Source of the DNA: Zymomonas mobilis subsp. pomaceae ATCC 29192
Lineage (GTDB): Bacteria > Pseudomonadota > Alphaproteobacteria > Sphingomonadales > Sphingomonadaceae
DNA: 64,000 bases
NCBI RefSeq assembly: GCF_000218875.1
Contig: NC_015709.1
Span: 682,001-746,000 of the forward strand
Direction of reading: 5' to 3'
Shown here: positions 16,955 to 24,690 of the stretch, piece by piece
Layout: every line of letters starts with the position of its first letter
Numbering within the stretch: position 1 is the first letter of the stretch
Program-made: the position numbers and the translations under genes
Notes under the pieces: generated by a model
Seen by the model: the letters and a program-made list of their open reading frames with translations, nothing else
Databases searched by the model: none
What the model was told of the DNA's origin: nothing

Positions 16955-16971
16955 AGCAAATTTTATGCCAT
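16955..16971 (-). promoter_or_regulatory. Sigma-54 (-24/-12) promoter of flhA-flhG-fliA
   Basis: On the minus strand the site reads ATGGCATAAAATTTGCT. The -24 TGGCAT and -12 TTGCT have ten bases between the invariant GG and GC. It is nearly the same as the site before the activator gene. Transcription would start near 16945, giving a leader of about 88 bases before the flhA ATG. Confidence 0.75.
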
Positions 16972-17140
16972 AATTAATAAAGTTTTCAGGCTCGCCCAAT
17001 CTCAGGATTGAATGTTATTGGCTTTTGATAATTTTTTTCACAAAAAAGGAGAGACAGTAACTTTATTGCGAAAAACAAGAAGTCAACTCTTGTGAAATTA
17101 TTTTGGGGTGAATTTAAAATACAGAATAAATTTGTTATTT

Positions 17141-17171
17141 ATTTTTTATCTTTTGAAAACAGATAAAAAAT
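17141..17171. repeat. AT-rich 11-bp inverted repeat downstream of the flgA-flgM-flgN block
   Basis: Perfect arms ATTTTTTATCT and AGATAAAAAAT with a nine-base loop lie 114 bases after the end of the flgN-like gene and about 170 bases before the flhA promoter. It may end the flgA-flgM transcript, but the stem is weak and A/T only except for one pair. The rest of the gap (16858-17284) holds only the flhA promoter and A/T runs. Confidence 0.35.
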
Positions 17172-17284
17172 CTGCCCATCAATTTTAGAGAAAAATAAAA
17201 AAACGCTTATTGTCCGACAGCAGATAGAGTTAAAACCGACACCTGATACGGGAAATTCGTCACCTTTGAATTAGTCTAAATTAT

Positions 17285-17599
17285 TTAGAATTTTCCAGTA
17301 CGTCGATAAGCTAGTGGAACATCCGCCAAACCGTAAATAGCCATTTGGCTTAATAATTTTTGCATCATATCTGCACTATATAGGCTACGCTGGCGACCCG
17401 CTTCCGCTTGTTTCATCGCAAGTTGCAAACTGTCGCGCAGCGAGTCCGTTGTGTGCCAAGCATCCTGTTCCCGCAGTTTTTCAACGCCGACTTGGACAGC
17501 CTTACAGGCTTGTTCAATATGATCGATATTCTGCCCGTCCAGAGCCTCGACCAATGCTATAATAGCATTCTGTAATTCTTTTACGTATTGCTCACTCAT
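17285..17599 (-). CDS. Probable FlgN-like flagellar chaperone
   Basis: FlgN is the cytosolic export chaperone of the hook-filament junction proteins FlgK and FlgL. This 104-residue protein is helical, soluble and rich in Gln, Glu and Ala (MSEQYVKELQNAIIALVEAL), similar in size to FlgN (about 140). The main argument is position: it is coupled to flgM by a TGATG overlap, the usual place of flgN. FlgN sequences diverge strongly and I see no decisive motif, so an unrelated small flagellar protein is possible. Both FlgK and FlgL are encoded 10 kb away. Confidence 0.5.
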   Translation of the reverse strand: MSEQYVKELQNAIIALVEALDGQNIDHIEQACKAVQVGVEKLREQDAWHTTDSLRDSLQLAMKQAEAGRQRSLYSADMMQKLLSQMAIYGLADVPLAYRRTGKF

Positions 17600-18027
17600 C
17601 AGGCGTTAGATGAATCAGAAGAAACCGCAGTGGAATCAGAAGAAGTCGAGGTGCCGGGCACCTCATATTGCAACATTTTAGAAGCAATCATATTCGCACT
17701 GATAGGATAACGCCCTTCCGAGATCAAAGCGCGGATAGCTTGTATCTTTGCCTGATTAACAGGCGGACCAGAGGCCGCTAAAGCCTCGGATAAACTGACG
17801 GGGCTGGAAGAGGCGACGCCCTTTTTGACGTCGTCTTTTTTGGACGTATCGGTTACACTGCTAACCCCTGTGTCAGACGTTTTAGACACAGATGAAGATG
17901 TAGTGTCATCCGCCGCTGCCGCCGCCGTATTATTCTGGAGAGGGGTGGTATCTCCAGAAGATCCTATCGAGGAAACAGCACTGACCGCTTGCAATGCGCC
18001 ACTGGCATTTCCGATACTGTCAACCAT
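17599..18027 (-). CDS. flgM: Anti-sigma-28 factor FlgM
   Basis: FlgM binds and blocks FliA until it is exported through the finished hook-basal body. The C-terminal sigma-binding region is clear: VNQAKIQAIRALISEGRYPI followed by SANMIASKMLQYE, which fits the FlgM helix pattern with the GRYP turn. At 142 residues it is longer than enteric FlgM (97) because the N-terminal half is a Ser/Thr/Asp-rich, probably unfolded tail, suited to export. It lies between flgA and the flgN-like gene. A possible sigma-28 promoter precedes it, which would give FliA-dependent feedback. Confidence 0.9.
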   Translation of the reverse strand: MVDSIGNASGALQAVSAVSSIGSSGDTTPLQNNTAAAAADDTTSSSVSKTSDTGVSSVTDTSKKDDVKKGVASSSPVSLSEALAASGPPVNQAKIQAIRALISEGRYPISANMIASKMLQYEVPGTSTSSDSTAVSSDSSNA

Positions 18028-18081
18028 TCTATTCGCCCCAAATTATAAAATACTGATAACAACAAAGCTCCTGTTGTCTTT

Positions 18082-18107
18082 ATAACGGCAATAATTTTAA
18101 TTATTTA
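18082..18107 (-). promoter_or_regulatory. Possible sigma-28 (FliA) promoter of flgM
   Basis: On the minus strand a TAAA (18107-18104) is followed, 18 bases from its first base, by GCCGTTAT (18089-18082). The enteric consensus is TAAAGTTT-N11-GCCGATAA, 19 bases from TAAA to GCCG. Six of eight -10 bases match and spacing is one base short. The start would fall about 48 bases before flgM. Tentative. Confidence 0.3.
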
Positions 18108-18109
18108 AA

Positions 18110-18676
18110 TTACTCAAAGCCAGGAATTCTCACTTTACCAGATTCAACGACAACAGCGATCACAGGGGGCTTATTGGGATCAGATTTTACACGTATATGA
18201 TCGCCTAAGGCACCGTCTTGCTGGGCTGTACCTTGCACTGATACCGTAAAATTGCTGTTGCCTGCAATCAATTCGACAGGATCGCCGCGTTTTACCAAAA
18301 TTTCACCTTTGGTATTATCCTTGGAAGTGCCCGTATTTTGGCCATTTTGGCTAGTTTCATGATGGTTGAGTGCATGGGTCATCGTCCGCACCAAGGGCAC
18401 ACGAATACGCCACCCAATCGAAGGACAATGAACCGAAACGGTGCCTGCTGCCGGTTTATCGACGACAACATTTTCTGGACATTGTGTCAGATGAAGCCGT
18501 CTATCAACGGGCGATACCGCCCCGCCCTCGGTTCCGATAGCCGCCCCCAGACTAGTCGCTATTTGTTTATCTAAAGCGGATAAATCTTGAAAATCAGCCG
18601 CGAAAACGGATATAGTTGATAATGAAAAAGTTACAATGCCTAGAAAAACGCTAAAATATGAAGATTTCTTTTTCAT
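18110..18676 (-). CDS. flgA: P-ring assembly chaperone FlgA
   Basis: FlgA is a periplasmic protein that helps FlgI form the P ring. The 188-residue product has an N-terminal signal peptide (basic MKKKSSYF, a hydrophobic core, then VFAADFQ) and a C-terminal SAF-type domain containing ILVKRGDPVELIAGNSNFTV, LGDHIRVK and VAVVVESGKVRIPG. Length is near that of other FlgA proteins. It is the first gene of the flgA-flgM-flgN-like block, with flgM 82 bases downstream. Its client FlgI is encoded in the rightward arm. Confidence 0.9.
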   Translation of the reverse strand: MKKKSSYFSVFLGIVTFSLSTISVFAADFQDLSALDKQIATSLGAAIGTEGGAVSPVDRRLHLTQCPENVVVDKPAAGTVSVHCPSIGWRIRVPLVRTMTHALNHHETSQNGQNTGTSKDNTKGEILVKRGDPVELIAGNSNFTVSVQGTAQQDGALGDHIRVKSDPNKPPVIAVVVESGKVRIPGFE

Positions 18677-18731
18677 TATAGTTCTCGTTTCCCTCTGTTA
18701 TGGCTTATTATTGAGGCCAATATAATATCCA

Positions 18732-19319
18732 TTAATTTTTATTCGCGGTAATCATTAAATGCTGCCCCTTATCTGACGATGGATTATCAGGGGCCATCAT
18801 AATTTTTAAGCGATCATCGGCAACACCAGCAGCTTTTAACTGTCGCGCTACAGTAGCCGTTCGGGCGGCGGCCAATTCCCATTTATCAAATCGGGCATTT
18901 CCATTGCCAATGCCTTGGCTTTCTATCAGAAAATGAGCCGACAATAGATCAGATTTCTTAAAAAAATCCGTCAAGACGGCCTTGCCTTGATCGGTTAACA
19001 CCGCTTCTTCCGGTTGAAACAGGGCATCGGCTACAAAATCATGGGTCGGACAGGCGATGCCCGTTGTCGTCCCACAGTCTTTATTAGCTGCCTTTTCTGC
19101 TGTTTCAGCTTTACTGACCGCCTCGCTGTCTTTGGGAGACTGTGCAGTCGATGACTTATTGCTGTTTTTATCACTATTATGGGTAAAAGCTGAACGAAGA
19201 CTGGCTGCAACCGCATGAGGATCATGCTCTCTTGCATAAAGCAGCACAAAAAAGCCTAACAGCGTCATTAAAAGGTCAATATAGCTGATAGCCCAGCGTG
19301 AACTTCTTTTTAGCTTCAC
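18732..19319 (-). CDS. MotB-like stator/OmpA-type protein (second pair)
   Basis: This 195-residue protein has one N-terminal membrane span preceded by basic residues. ISYIDLLMTLLGFFVLLYA places an Asp at residue 15 where MotB has its proton-binding Asp (YADFVTAMMAFFLLLW in the conventional MotB of this window). A linker rich in Ser, Lys and Asn follows, then a short OmpA-like peptidoglycan-binding region (VLTDQGKAVLTDFFKKSDLL, then ELAAARTATVARQLKAAGV). It overlaps the MotA-like gene by four bases. It is shorter than MotB and lacks the usual plug region as far as I can judge. It probably forms a proton channel with its neighbour; whether it drives the motor is unknown. Confidence 0.72.
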   Translation of the reverse strand: MKLKRSSRWAISYIDLLMTLLGFFVLLYAREHDPHAVAASLRSAFTHNSDKNSNKSSTAQSPKDSEAVSKAETAEKAANKDCGTTTGIACPTHDFVADALFQPEEAVLTDQGKAVLTDFFKKSDLLSAHFLIESQGIGNGNARFDKWELAAARTATVARQLKAAGVADDRLKIMMAPDNPSSDKGQHLMITANKN

Positions 19320-20017
19320 AACTCTGCCTTCTGTTGATCTACCCTTAACAACGGAATACGGGCAGGCACAGGCGCTAACTCTCCCATAGCGGCTAGAACC
19401 AAATTATCCGCTACATTTTGCCACCAACGGCCTTCCATATCAGACAGATATTCCAACCTTCCGGCAATAGGAACGGCAATCAGGGTAGAAAGGCATAATC
19501 CATAAAGGGTTGTCAAAATAGCCATCGCCATAGAAGGCCCCAGCGTATTTATATCATCCAGATGGGAAAACATATTTACCAACCCGATCACCGTCCCGAT
19601 CATAGCGACAGAAGGCGCGACATCAGAAATAATATGCCAAAAATTTATAGCACCCTGATGGCGATCTTGACGTTTTCTTATCTGTTCGACCGTCCATTGA
19701 TGAAATATTTCGGGATCAGTGCAATCCGTTAATTCATTGACGGCCTGTTGCACAAAGCGCGGCGCAAAAGCAATATCAACCCGGTCAGCCGTTGCAATGC
19801 CCTTGGCTTGCACCTGACGAAGAACCGATTGCACCGCATGGGCGGCCACTTCGCCATCCCGTTCAGGGGTAGCCTTTATCAAAGGCACAAAGGCTTTCAA
19901 AACACGCAAAAGATCGGAAAGGGTCGAACGAAAAATCGCAATGGCAAACGCCCCGATAAAAACCAGAAAAAAAGCTGTGGCGTCAAAAAAGTGACTAACT
20001 GACGTCAGGAGATACAT
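19316..20017 (-). CDS. MotA/ExbB-family proton channel protein (second pair)
   Basis: The product is 233 residues from the chosen ATG; the frame stays open another 22 codons upstream, but the shorter form begins MYLLTSVSHFFDATAFFLVF, a good first membrane span. Two further spans lie in DVAPSVAMIGTVIGLVNMF and ILTTLYGLCLSTLIAVPIAG, the MotA/TolQ/ExbB core with its conserved Pro and Gly. The family includes both flagellar stators and Ton/Tol energisers. Overlap with a MotB-like gene, the position beside flgB and the absence of TolR/TonB genes favour a stator. It diverges from flgB. Confidence 0.72.
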   Translation of the reverse strand: MYLLTSVSHFFDATAFFLVFIGAFAIAIFRSTLSDLLRVLKAFVPLIKATPERDGEVAAHAVQSVLRQVQAKGIATADRVDIAFAPRFVQQAVNELTDCTDPEIFHQWTVEQIRKRQDRHQGAINFWHIISDVAPSVAMIGTVIGLVNMFSHLDDINTLGPSMAMAILTTLYGLCLSTLIAVPIAGRLEYLSDMEGRWWQNVADNLVLAAMGELAPVPARIPLLRVDQQKAEL

Positions 20018-20044
20018 GACAGCCCGCCTTTCCCAAAGAAAACA

Positions 20045-20077
20045 AAGCGGCAACAAGCGGCAAACATTTGCCGCTTT
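20045..20077. promoter_or_regulatory. Palindrome with direct repeat upstream of flgB: candidate activator enhancer
   Basis: AAGCGGCAA occurs at 20045 and again at 20055; the second copy pairs with TTGCCGCTT at 20068-20076 to make a perfect 10-bp palindrome with a two-base centre. It lies about 70-100 bases upstream of the flgB sigma-54 promoter, the normal distance for an enhancer of a sigma-54 activator. Its GCGGCAAA half-site resembles, from memory, FlbD target elements in Caulobacter. I did not find a convincing copy at the other two sigma-54 promoters. Confidence 0.45.
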
Positions 20078-20145
20078 CGGCAAGACAATGTCTGTTTTCT
20101 ATAAAAAATATTAAATATCATAGCGTTTTGATGACATTTCTTCAT

Positions 20146-20162
20146 TTGGCACAGCTTTTGAA
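20146..20162 (+). promoter_or_regulatory. Sigma-54 (-24/-12) promoter of the flgB operon
   Basis: The site reads TTGGCACAGCTTTTGAA. The -24 TGGCAC is perfect; the -12 element is TTGAA, with A in place of C at the GC, and spacing is exact. Transcription would start near 20174, about 35 bases before the flgB ATG. It should drive the rod and hook genes. Confidence 0.7.
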
Positions 20163-20208
20163 TAGAAAGTTTCAATACAATTCCAACATTCGTTCAAAGG
20201 GGGGCGAC

Positions 20209-20562
20209 ATGGCGATCAGTTCAACTTTGTTTGGTATTCAGGGCGATGCGCTTGTTTTACGTAATAAGCGTATGGATATGCTTGCATCTAATATCGCCAA
20301 TGCTGCAACACCTAACTACAAAGCACGAGATATTGATTTTAACAAGGCGCTTAATGATTCTACCAGCGGTAGCGCTACCAACGAGGCCGTCGAAAATGCG
20401 ATAGGGTACCGCGTCCCGATTGATACGTCGATTGACGGAAATACCGTCGAATTACCGACCGAGCAGACGCAATTCGCTGAAAATGCAATTAAATATCGTT
20501 CGACCCTTACCTTTCTGCAAGATCGTATGTCGGATGTTATGTCCGCCTTAAAAGGAGAATAA
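20209..20562 (+). CDS. flgB: Flagellar proximal rod protein FlgB
   Basis: FlgB is a proximal rod subunit. The start is the ATG preceded by AAAGGGGGG; the frame is open 47 codons further upstream, but that would cover the sigma-54 promoter. The resulting 117-residue protein has the N-terminal rod/hook motif MDMLASNIANAATPNYKARD and a C-terminal amphipathic helix (ENAIKYRSTLTFLQDRMSDV). Length is typical. It is the first gene of the flgBCDEFGHIJ run, with flgC eight bases on. Confidence 0.96.
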   Translation: MAISSTLFGIQGDALVLRNKRMDMLASNIANAATPNYKARDIDFNKALNDSTSGSATNEAVENAIGYRVPIDTSIDGNTVELPTEQTQFAENAIKYRSTLTFLQDRMSDVMSALKGE

Positions 20563-20570
20563 AGCGCTTT

Positions 20571-20975
20571 ATGGATCGTCCTCTTTCCGTTTTTGACATT
20601 TCCGGTCGGGCTATGTCTGCGCAGTTGGTACGACTGAATACCAACGCGTCGAACCTTGCTAACGCAAATTCCGTAGCCAGCAGTCGGGACAACGCCTTCC
20701 GTGCTTTAAAACCGATTTTTTCAACCGTTACCCAATCCCCCGGCGTGGCAACGGTTCAGGTGCAAAAAGTGGTAGCAACGGATACCCAACCGACCCAGCT
20801 TCACGACCCGACCCATCCCTTGGCCGATGAAAACGGCAATGTATGGTCAGCCGGTGTCGATACCGCTCAGGAAATGGTGGAAATGATTGAAACAGCCCGC
20901 GATTATCAGAACAATGTTCAGGTGATGCAAACGGCAAAATCTTTAACGCTCGATACCTTGAAGATGGAGCGTTAA
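20571..20975 (+). CDS. flgC: Flagellar proximal rod protein FlgC
   Basis: FlgC is a proximal rod subunit. The 134-residue protein starts with FDISGRAMSAQLVRLNTNAS and NLANANS, the shared rod N-terminal heptad region, and ends with VDTAQEMVEMIETARDYQNN and VQVMQTAKSLTLDTLKM, a typical FlgC C-terminus. It follows flgB by eight bases, and flgD starts about 50 bases downstream. Confidence 0.96.
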   Translation: MDRPLSVFDISGRAMSAQLVRLNTNASNLANANSVASSRDNAFRALKPIFSTVTQSPGVATVQVQKVVATDTQPTQLHDPTHPLADENGNVWSAGVDTAQEMVEMIETARDYQNNVQVMQTAKSLTLDTLKMER

Positions 20976-21027
20976 TTAAAGAGGGCGGTAATATTATCCG
21001 CGCTTCATTTTCCTAAAAAGGGAGAAT

Positions 21028-21723
21028 ATGATGTCAACAACAAGTTCTGTTTCCGGCCAAAGTTATATCAATCAGCTCTCGACAGGTTCCAGTTCGTCAG
21101 CCACGACGACCAGTTCTTCCAGCGATCCAACGGCGGCGCTTTCTTCTACTGACTTTTTAAAACTGCTGACGACACAGCTGCAATATCAAGATCCTGATAG
21201 TCCGGTCGATGATACCCAGATGGCTGCCCAGATGGCGCAATTCTCCAGCGTGGCCGGTATTAATCAGATGAATACTACGCTCAGCAGTATTCAAAGCGAT
21301 GTTTCTAATTCCCGTCTTTCCAATGCGTCCGATTGGATTGGTAAGGCCGCCTTGGTAAGCTCGAATACGGTTACTTCCGTCGATGGTATCTTTGCCGGTC
21401 AGGTGGCACTGGATAGTTCAGCAGCCGATGTCAAAATCAGCCTTGCGGATAGCACGGGTAAGGTCGTCTATTCTCAGGATTACGGCTCACAAAGTGCGGG
21501 CAATGTCAGCTTCTCATTCTCGGGCACTGACAGCAATGGCGACACGGTTTCCGGCCCGTTAAGTGTCAAAGTCAATGCGACCAACAGCTCCGGCGGCAGC
21601 GTCAGCAGCTCTACTTCGACATGGACGATGGTCAATGCTGTCAACTCGCCTGCCAGCGGCACCACACAAATCGTAACGTCGCTTGGAACCTATGATCCCA
21701 GCGATATTACCAGCATCAGTTAA
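21028..21723 (+). CDS. flgD: Flagellar hook cap/scaffold protein FlgD
   Basis: FlgD caps the growing hook. The 231-residue protein has the conserved N-terminal motif STDFLKLLTTQLQYQDPDSP with VDDTQMAAQMAQFSSVAGINQM, followed by a Ser/Thr-rich C-terminal half with Ig-like strands (GNVSFSFSGTDSNGDTVSG). Two ATG codons stand side by side at the start after an AGGGAG site; the exact first Met is undecided by one codon. The gene sits between flgC and flgE as usual. Confidence 0.94.
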   Translation: MMSTTSSVSGQSYINQLSTGSSSSATTTSSSSDPTAALSSTDFLKLLTTQLQYQDPDSPVDDTQMAAQMAQFSSVAGINQMNTTLSSIQSDVSNSRLSNASDWIGKAALVSSNTVTSVDGIFAGQVALDSSAADVKISLADSTGKVVYSQDYGSQSAGNVSFSFSGTDSNGDTVSGPLSVKVNATNSSGGSVSSSTSTWTMVNAVNSPASGTTQIVTSLGTYDPSDITSIS

Positions 21724-21762
21724 CCCTCTTAATCCGCCACCTTCACTCAGGAGAGTTATAAT

Positions 21763-23028
21763 ATGGCTTTTTATACGTCCCTTACCGGACTTAATGCTGC
21801 CCAGACTGATCTTTCGGTCACGTCAAACAATATCGCGAATGCCGGTTCTTATGGTTTTAAGAAAACCACGACCGATTTTGGTGAACTGGTGGCGGATTCG
21901 CCGCTGTCTTCCGGTCAGAATATCGGTCAGGGTACCCGCCTGCGTGCCACTATTCAGGATTTCACTTCGGGTAGTATGAAGACTACTAACCGTGCCCTTG
22001 ATATGATGGTCAATGGCGATGGCTTCTTTCTGGTCAAATCACAGGGCGCATCCGGTACCATTTCCTTGACGCGCGATGGTAGTTTCTTGACCGACAAGAA
22101 TAACAACGTCGTCACCTCGGATGGTAACTATCTTCAGGTCTATGCCACCAGTAATTCAGGCGACATCTATACTGGTAGCGACACATCAACCGCCACCGGA
22201 GGTCGTGTGCTTCAGAATTTGAAGCTGCCTTCTTATGAAGATCAAATTACCGTCAGCAATAGCAATAGTGGTAATTTGATTCAGGTTGGATCCAGTCTGA
22301 TTGCTAATGGTACTATAACGATTAATAATACTGATGGCTCGACGACTTCTATTACAGGCGCCCAGATTACCTTAGGCGGTGCTGGATTTGATACAGGCAG
22401 TACTACCTCGCTTTCAGGTGGTGTAATGACGATCACCGGAGGTAAGGCTACTACTACAGACAGCAGCGGTAACACTGTTGGGACAGCCGATGCGATCAAT
22501 ACCACAACTTATACTTCGACGAATGGAACGGCTACTGTCAATCCGACTACAGGTGAGTTGACCGGCTTAGGTATTGCTAGTGGCGGTACTCTGACCGCTA
22601 ATGGTAATAGTTATACTGGCAGTGTCGCTTTTACCAAAGCCATAACCTCCGACGACAGTGGCGACACATCTTCGGCGCTCAGCAATATTTCTGTCGGTAC
22701 CGATGGTAAAGTCACCGCAACCTTCGCCAATGGTAACCAATATACATTGGGTGCCGTTGCTTTGGGCGATGTGAACAACCGTAACGGTCTTCATTCTACG
22801 GGTAATGCCAGCTGGACGACAACCGGCACCTCGGGTTCCCTTCTCTATCGTGAGGCGGATACTTCCGGTCTCGGTTCTGTGCAGTCGGGTGCTTTGGAAT
22901 TGTCGAATATCGATCTGACACAGGAATTGGTTAATCTGATTTCTGAACAGAGAAATTTTCAGGCAAACTCCAAAGCGATCAGTACCGATAACCAGATGGT
23001 CAGCGCTGTTATGAATATTCAATCATAA
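21763..23028 (+). CDS. flgE: Flagellar hook protein FlgE
   Basis: FlgE polymerises into the hook. The 421-residue protein has the N-terminal MAFYTSLTGLNAAQTDLSVT and NNIANAGSYGFKK, and the C-terminal LSNIDLTQELVNLISEQRNF and QANSKAISTDNQMVSAVMNI, both diagnostic. The centre (about residues 150-300) is a variable Thr/Ser/Gly/Asn-rich surface domain. A GGAGAG site precedes the ATG. Length is normal for FlgE. Confidence 0.97.
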   Translation: MAFYTSLTGLNAAQTDLSVTSNNIANAGSYGFKKTTTDFGELVADSPLSSGQNIGQGTRLRATIQDFTSGSMKTTNRALDMMVNGDGFFLVKSQGASGTISLTRDGSFLTDKNNNVVTSDGNYLQVYATSNSGDIYTGSDTSTATGGRVLQNLKLPSYEDQITVSNSNSGNLIQVGSSLIANGTITINNTDGSTTSITGAQITLGGAGFDTGSTTSLSGGVMTITGGKATTTDSSGNTVGTADAINTTTYTSTNGTATVNPTTGELTGLGIASGGTLTANGNSYTGSVAFTKAITSDDSGDTSSALSNISVGTDGKVTATFANGNQYTLGAVALGDVNNRNGLHSTGNASWTTTGTSGSLLYREADTSGLGSVQSGALELSNIDLTQELVNLISEQRNFQANSKAISTDNQMVSAVMNIQS

Positions 23029-23072
23029 CCCATTGTATGAATTGAGTATTGTAAACGGACACAGGGGATAAG

Positions 23073-23825
23073 ATGGACCGTCTTCTTTACACTTCACTGT
23101 CAGGTATGCGGGCAACCATGCGGCAGCAGATTGCGACCGCATCGAACCTCGCCAATACCAACACGCCCGGCTTTAGAAAGGAGCTGTCAACACAGGCGGC
23201 TTTCTGGCTACGCGGGGGCAATAGCAGTCGGGCAATGGCCTCTCAGGGCATTTATTCTGCTGATTTACAAAAGGCAGAAGTGCAACAAACCGGACGAGAT
23301 TTAGATCTCGCTATGGCCGGAGATTCCATGTTGGCAGTGCAGGCAGAAGATGGTCAGGAGGCTTATACGCGGCGGGGCGATCTTCAGATTACCGATTCAG
23401 GTGTTTTGGTAAATGGTGAGGGTCGCCCCCTCGTCGGGGAAAGAGGGCCGATTACGATCGGTGCCGCCGATAAGGTTTCTATTGATAAAGAAGGCACGGT
23501 TTATATCGTCCAGCCCGGGCAAAATCCTATCCAGCCCGAAGCTATTGATCAGATTAAACTGGTTTCCCCTTCTGCCCAGCCCAGAAGCCGCATTGCAAAA
23601 GGTTTGGATGGTTTATTTCGTGTTGTCGATGGTGGCACTTTAAACCGTGATCCCGCAGCGACGGTTCAGGCTGACAGTCTTGAAAATTCTAATGTCGAAC
23701 CAACGCAAGCGCTGGTTGATATGATTCAAGCCAGCCGATCTTATGAACAATCGGTAAAAATGGTGGCGACAGCGCGGCAGCTTGATGAAAGCAGCGCCAG
23801 CCTAATGGATATACCCAGCAGCTAA
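23073..23825 (+). CDS. flgF: Flagellar rod protein FlgF
   Basis: FlgF is a proximal rod subunit. The 250-residue protein starts MDRLLYTSLSGMRATMRQQI and carries the ASNLANTNTPGFRKEL motif, then a FlgF/FlgG central domain (GDSMLAVQAEDGQEAYTRRG), and ends LENSNVEPTQALVDMIQASR. It resembles FlgG but is more divergent in the middle. A GGGGATAAG site lies just before the ATG, and flgG follows after 72 bases. Confidence 0.95.
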   Translation: MDRLLYTSLSGMRATMRQQIATASNLANTNTPGFRKELSTQAAFWLRGGNSSRAMASQGIYSADLQKAEVQQTGRDLDLAMAGDSMLAVQAEDGQEAYTRRGDLQITDSGVLVNGEGRPLVGERGPITIGAADKVSIDKEGTVYIVQPGQNPIQPEAIDQIKLVSPSAQPRSRIAKGLDGLFRVVDGGTLNRDPAATVQADSLENSNVEPTQALVDMIQASRSYEQSVKMVATARQLDESSASLMDIPSS

Positions 23826-23897
23826 TTTCGCTATTTTACCGCCGATCATTGTATCGCACAGGCGAACGACAAGACTTAATTGTAAGGAATACAAAGA

Positions 23898-24689
23898 ATG
23901 CCAACCACGCCGCTACAAGTTGCAAGAACGGGATTGGATGCTCAAAACACCCGTATGCGGGTTATCGCGAACAACCTTGCAAACGTTAATACAACTGCAT
24001 TTAAGCGCGATCGGGCAGCCTTTGAAACCTTGGCCTATCAGGCAGAACGGCAACCGGGTGCCCAGTCAACCAACAGCTATTATTATGCGACCGGCTTAAC
24101 CTTGGGTTCGGGTGTGCAGACGATTGCCACCGAACGGCAAGAAACAGAAGGTTCGTTAACCAATACCGGCAATGCCCTTGATCTCGCTGTTTCAGGGGTG
24201 GGCTATTTTCAGATCCAGATGCCTGATGGCACAATCGGCTATACGCGGGCAGGTAACTTCCAACTGTCCCAAGATGGGCAAATTGTGACCGATGACGGAA
24301 AGCCTTTGATCCCGAACATCAACATACCGCAAAATGCTCAGCAAATTACGGTGGGTGAAGATGGCACGGTGTCAGTGCAGTTACAGGGTCAGACACAGTC
24401 CAATCAGGTCGGCCAAATTCAGACTGTGCGCTTTATTAATCCGGCAGGTCTTCAGGCCAATGGTCAGAATATTTACATTGAAACGCAATCTTCAGGTCAG
24501 CCCCAGATCGGTTTACCGCAACAAGATGGTATGGGCGCGGTTTTACAGGGCGAACTTGAACAATCAAACGTGAATATTGTTCAGGAATTGGTCGATATGA
24601 TCGAAACCCAGCGGGCGTATGAAGTGAATTCTAAAATGATTAAGGCTTCTGATGAAATGCTCCAGTATATCAATCAGCAGATCTCTTAA
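23898..24689 (+). CDS. flgG: Flagellar distal rod protein FlgG
   Basis: FlgG forms the distal rod. The 263-residue protein shows VARTGLDAQNTRMRVIANNL and ANVNTTAFKRDRAAFE at the N-terminus, GYFQIQMPDGTIGYTRAGNF in the middle and LEQSNVNIVQELVDMIETQR with AYEVNSKMIKASDEMLQYI at the end, a canonical FlgG. Length matches the family (260-263). The flgH ATG follows the stop after a single base. Confidence 0.97.
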   Translation: MPTTPLQVARTGLDAQNTRMRVIANNLANVNTTAFKRDRAAFETLAYQAERQPGAQSTNSYYYATGLTLGSGVQTIATERQETEGSLTNTGNALDLAVSGVGYFQIQMPDGTIGYTRAGNFQLSQDGQIVTDDGKPLIPNINIPQNAQQITVGEDGTVSVQLQGQTQSNQVGQIQTVRFINPAGLQANGQNIYIETQSSGQPQIGLPQQDGMGAVLQGELEQSNVNIVQELVDMIETQRAYEVNSKMIKASDEMLQYINQQIS

Positions 24690-24690
24690 G

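Noticed and set aside
20068-20208. Upstream start giving FlgB 47 extra residues
   Set aside because: It would run across the sigma-54 promoter; the AAAGGGGGG site points to the ATG at 20209.
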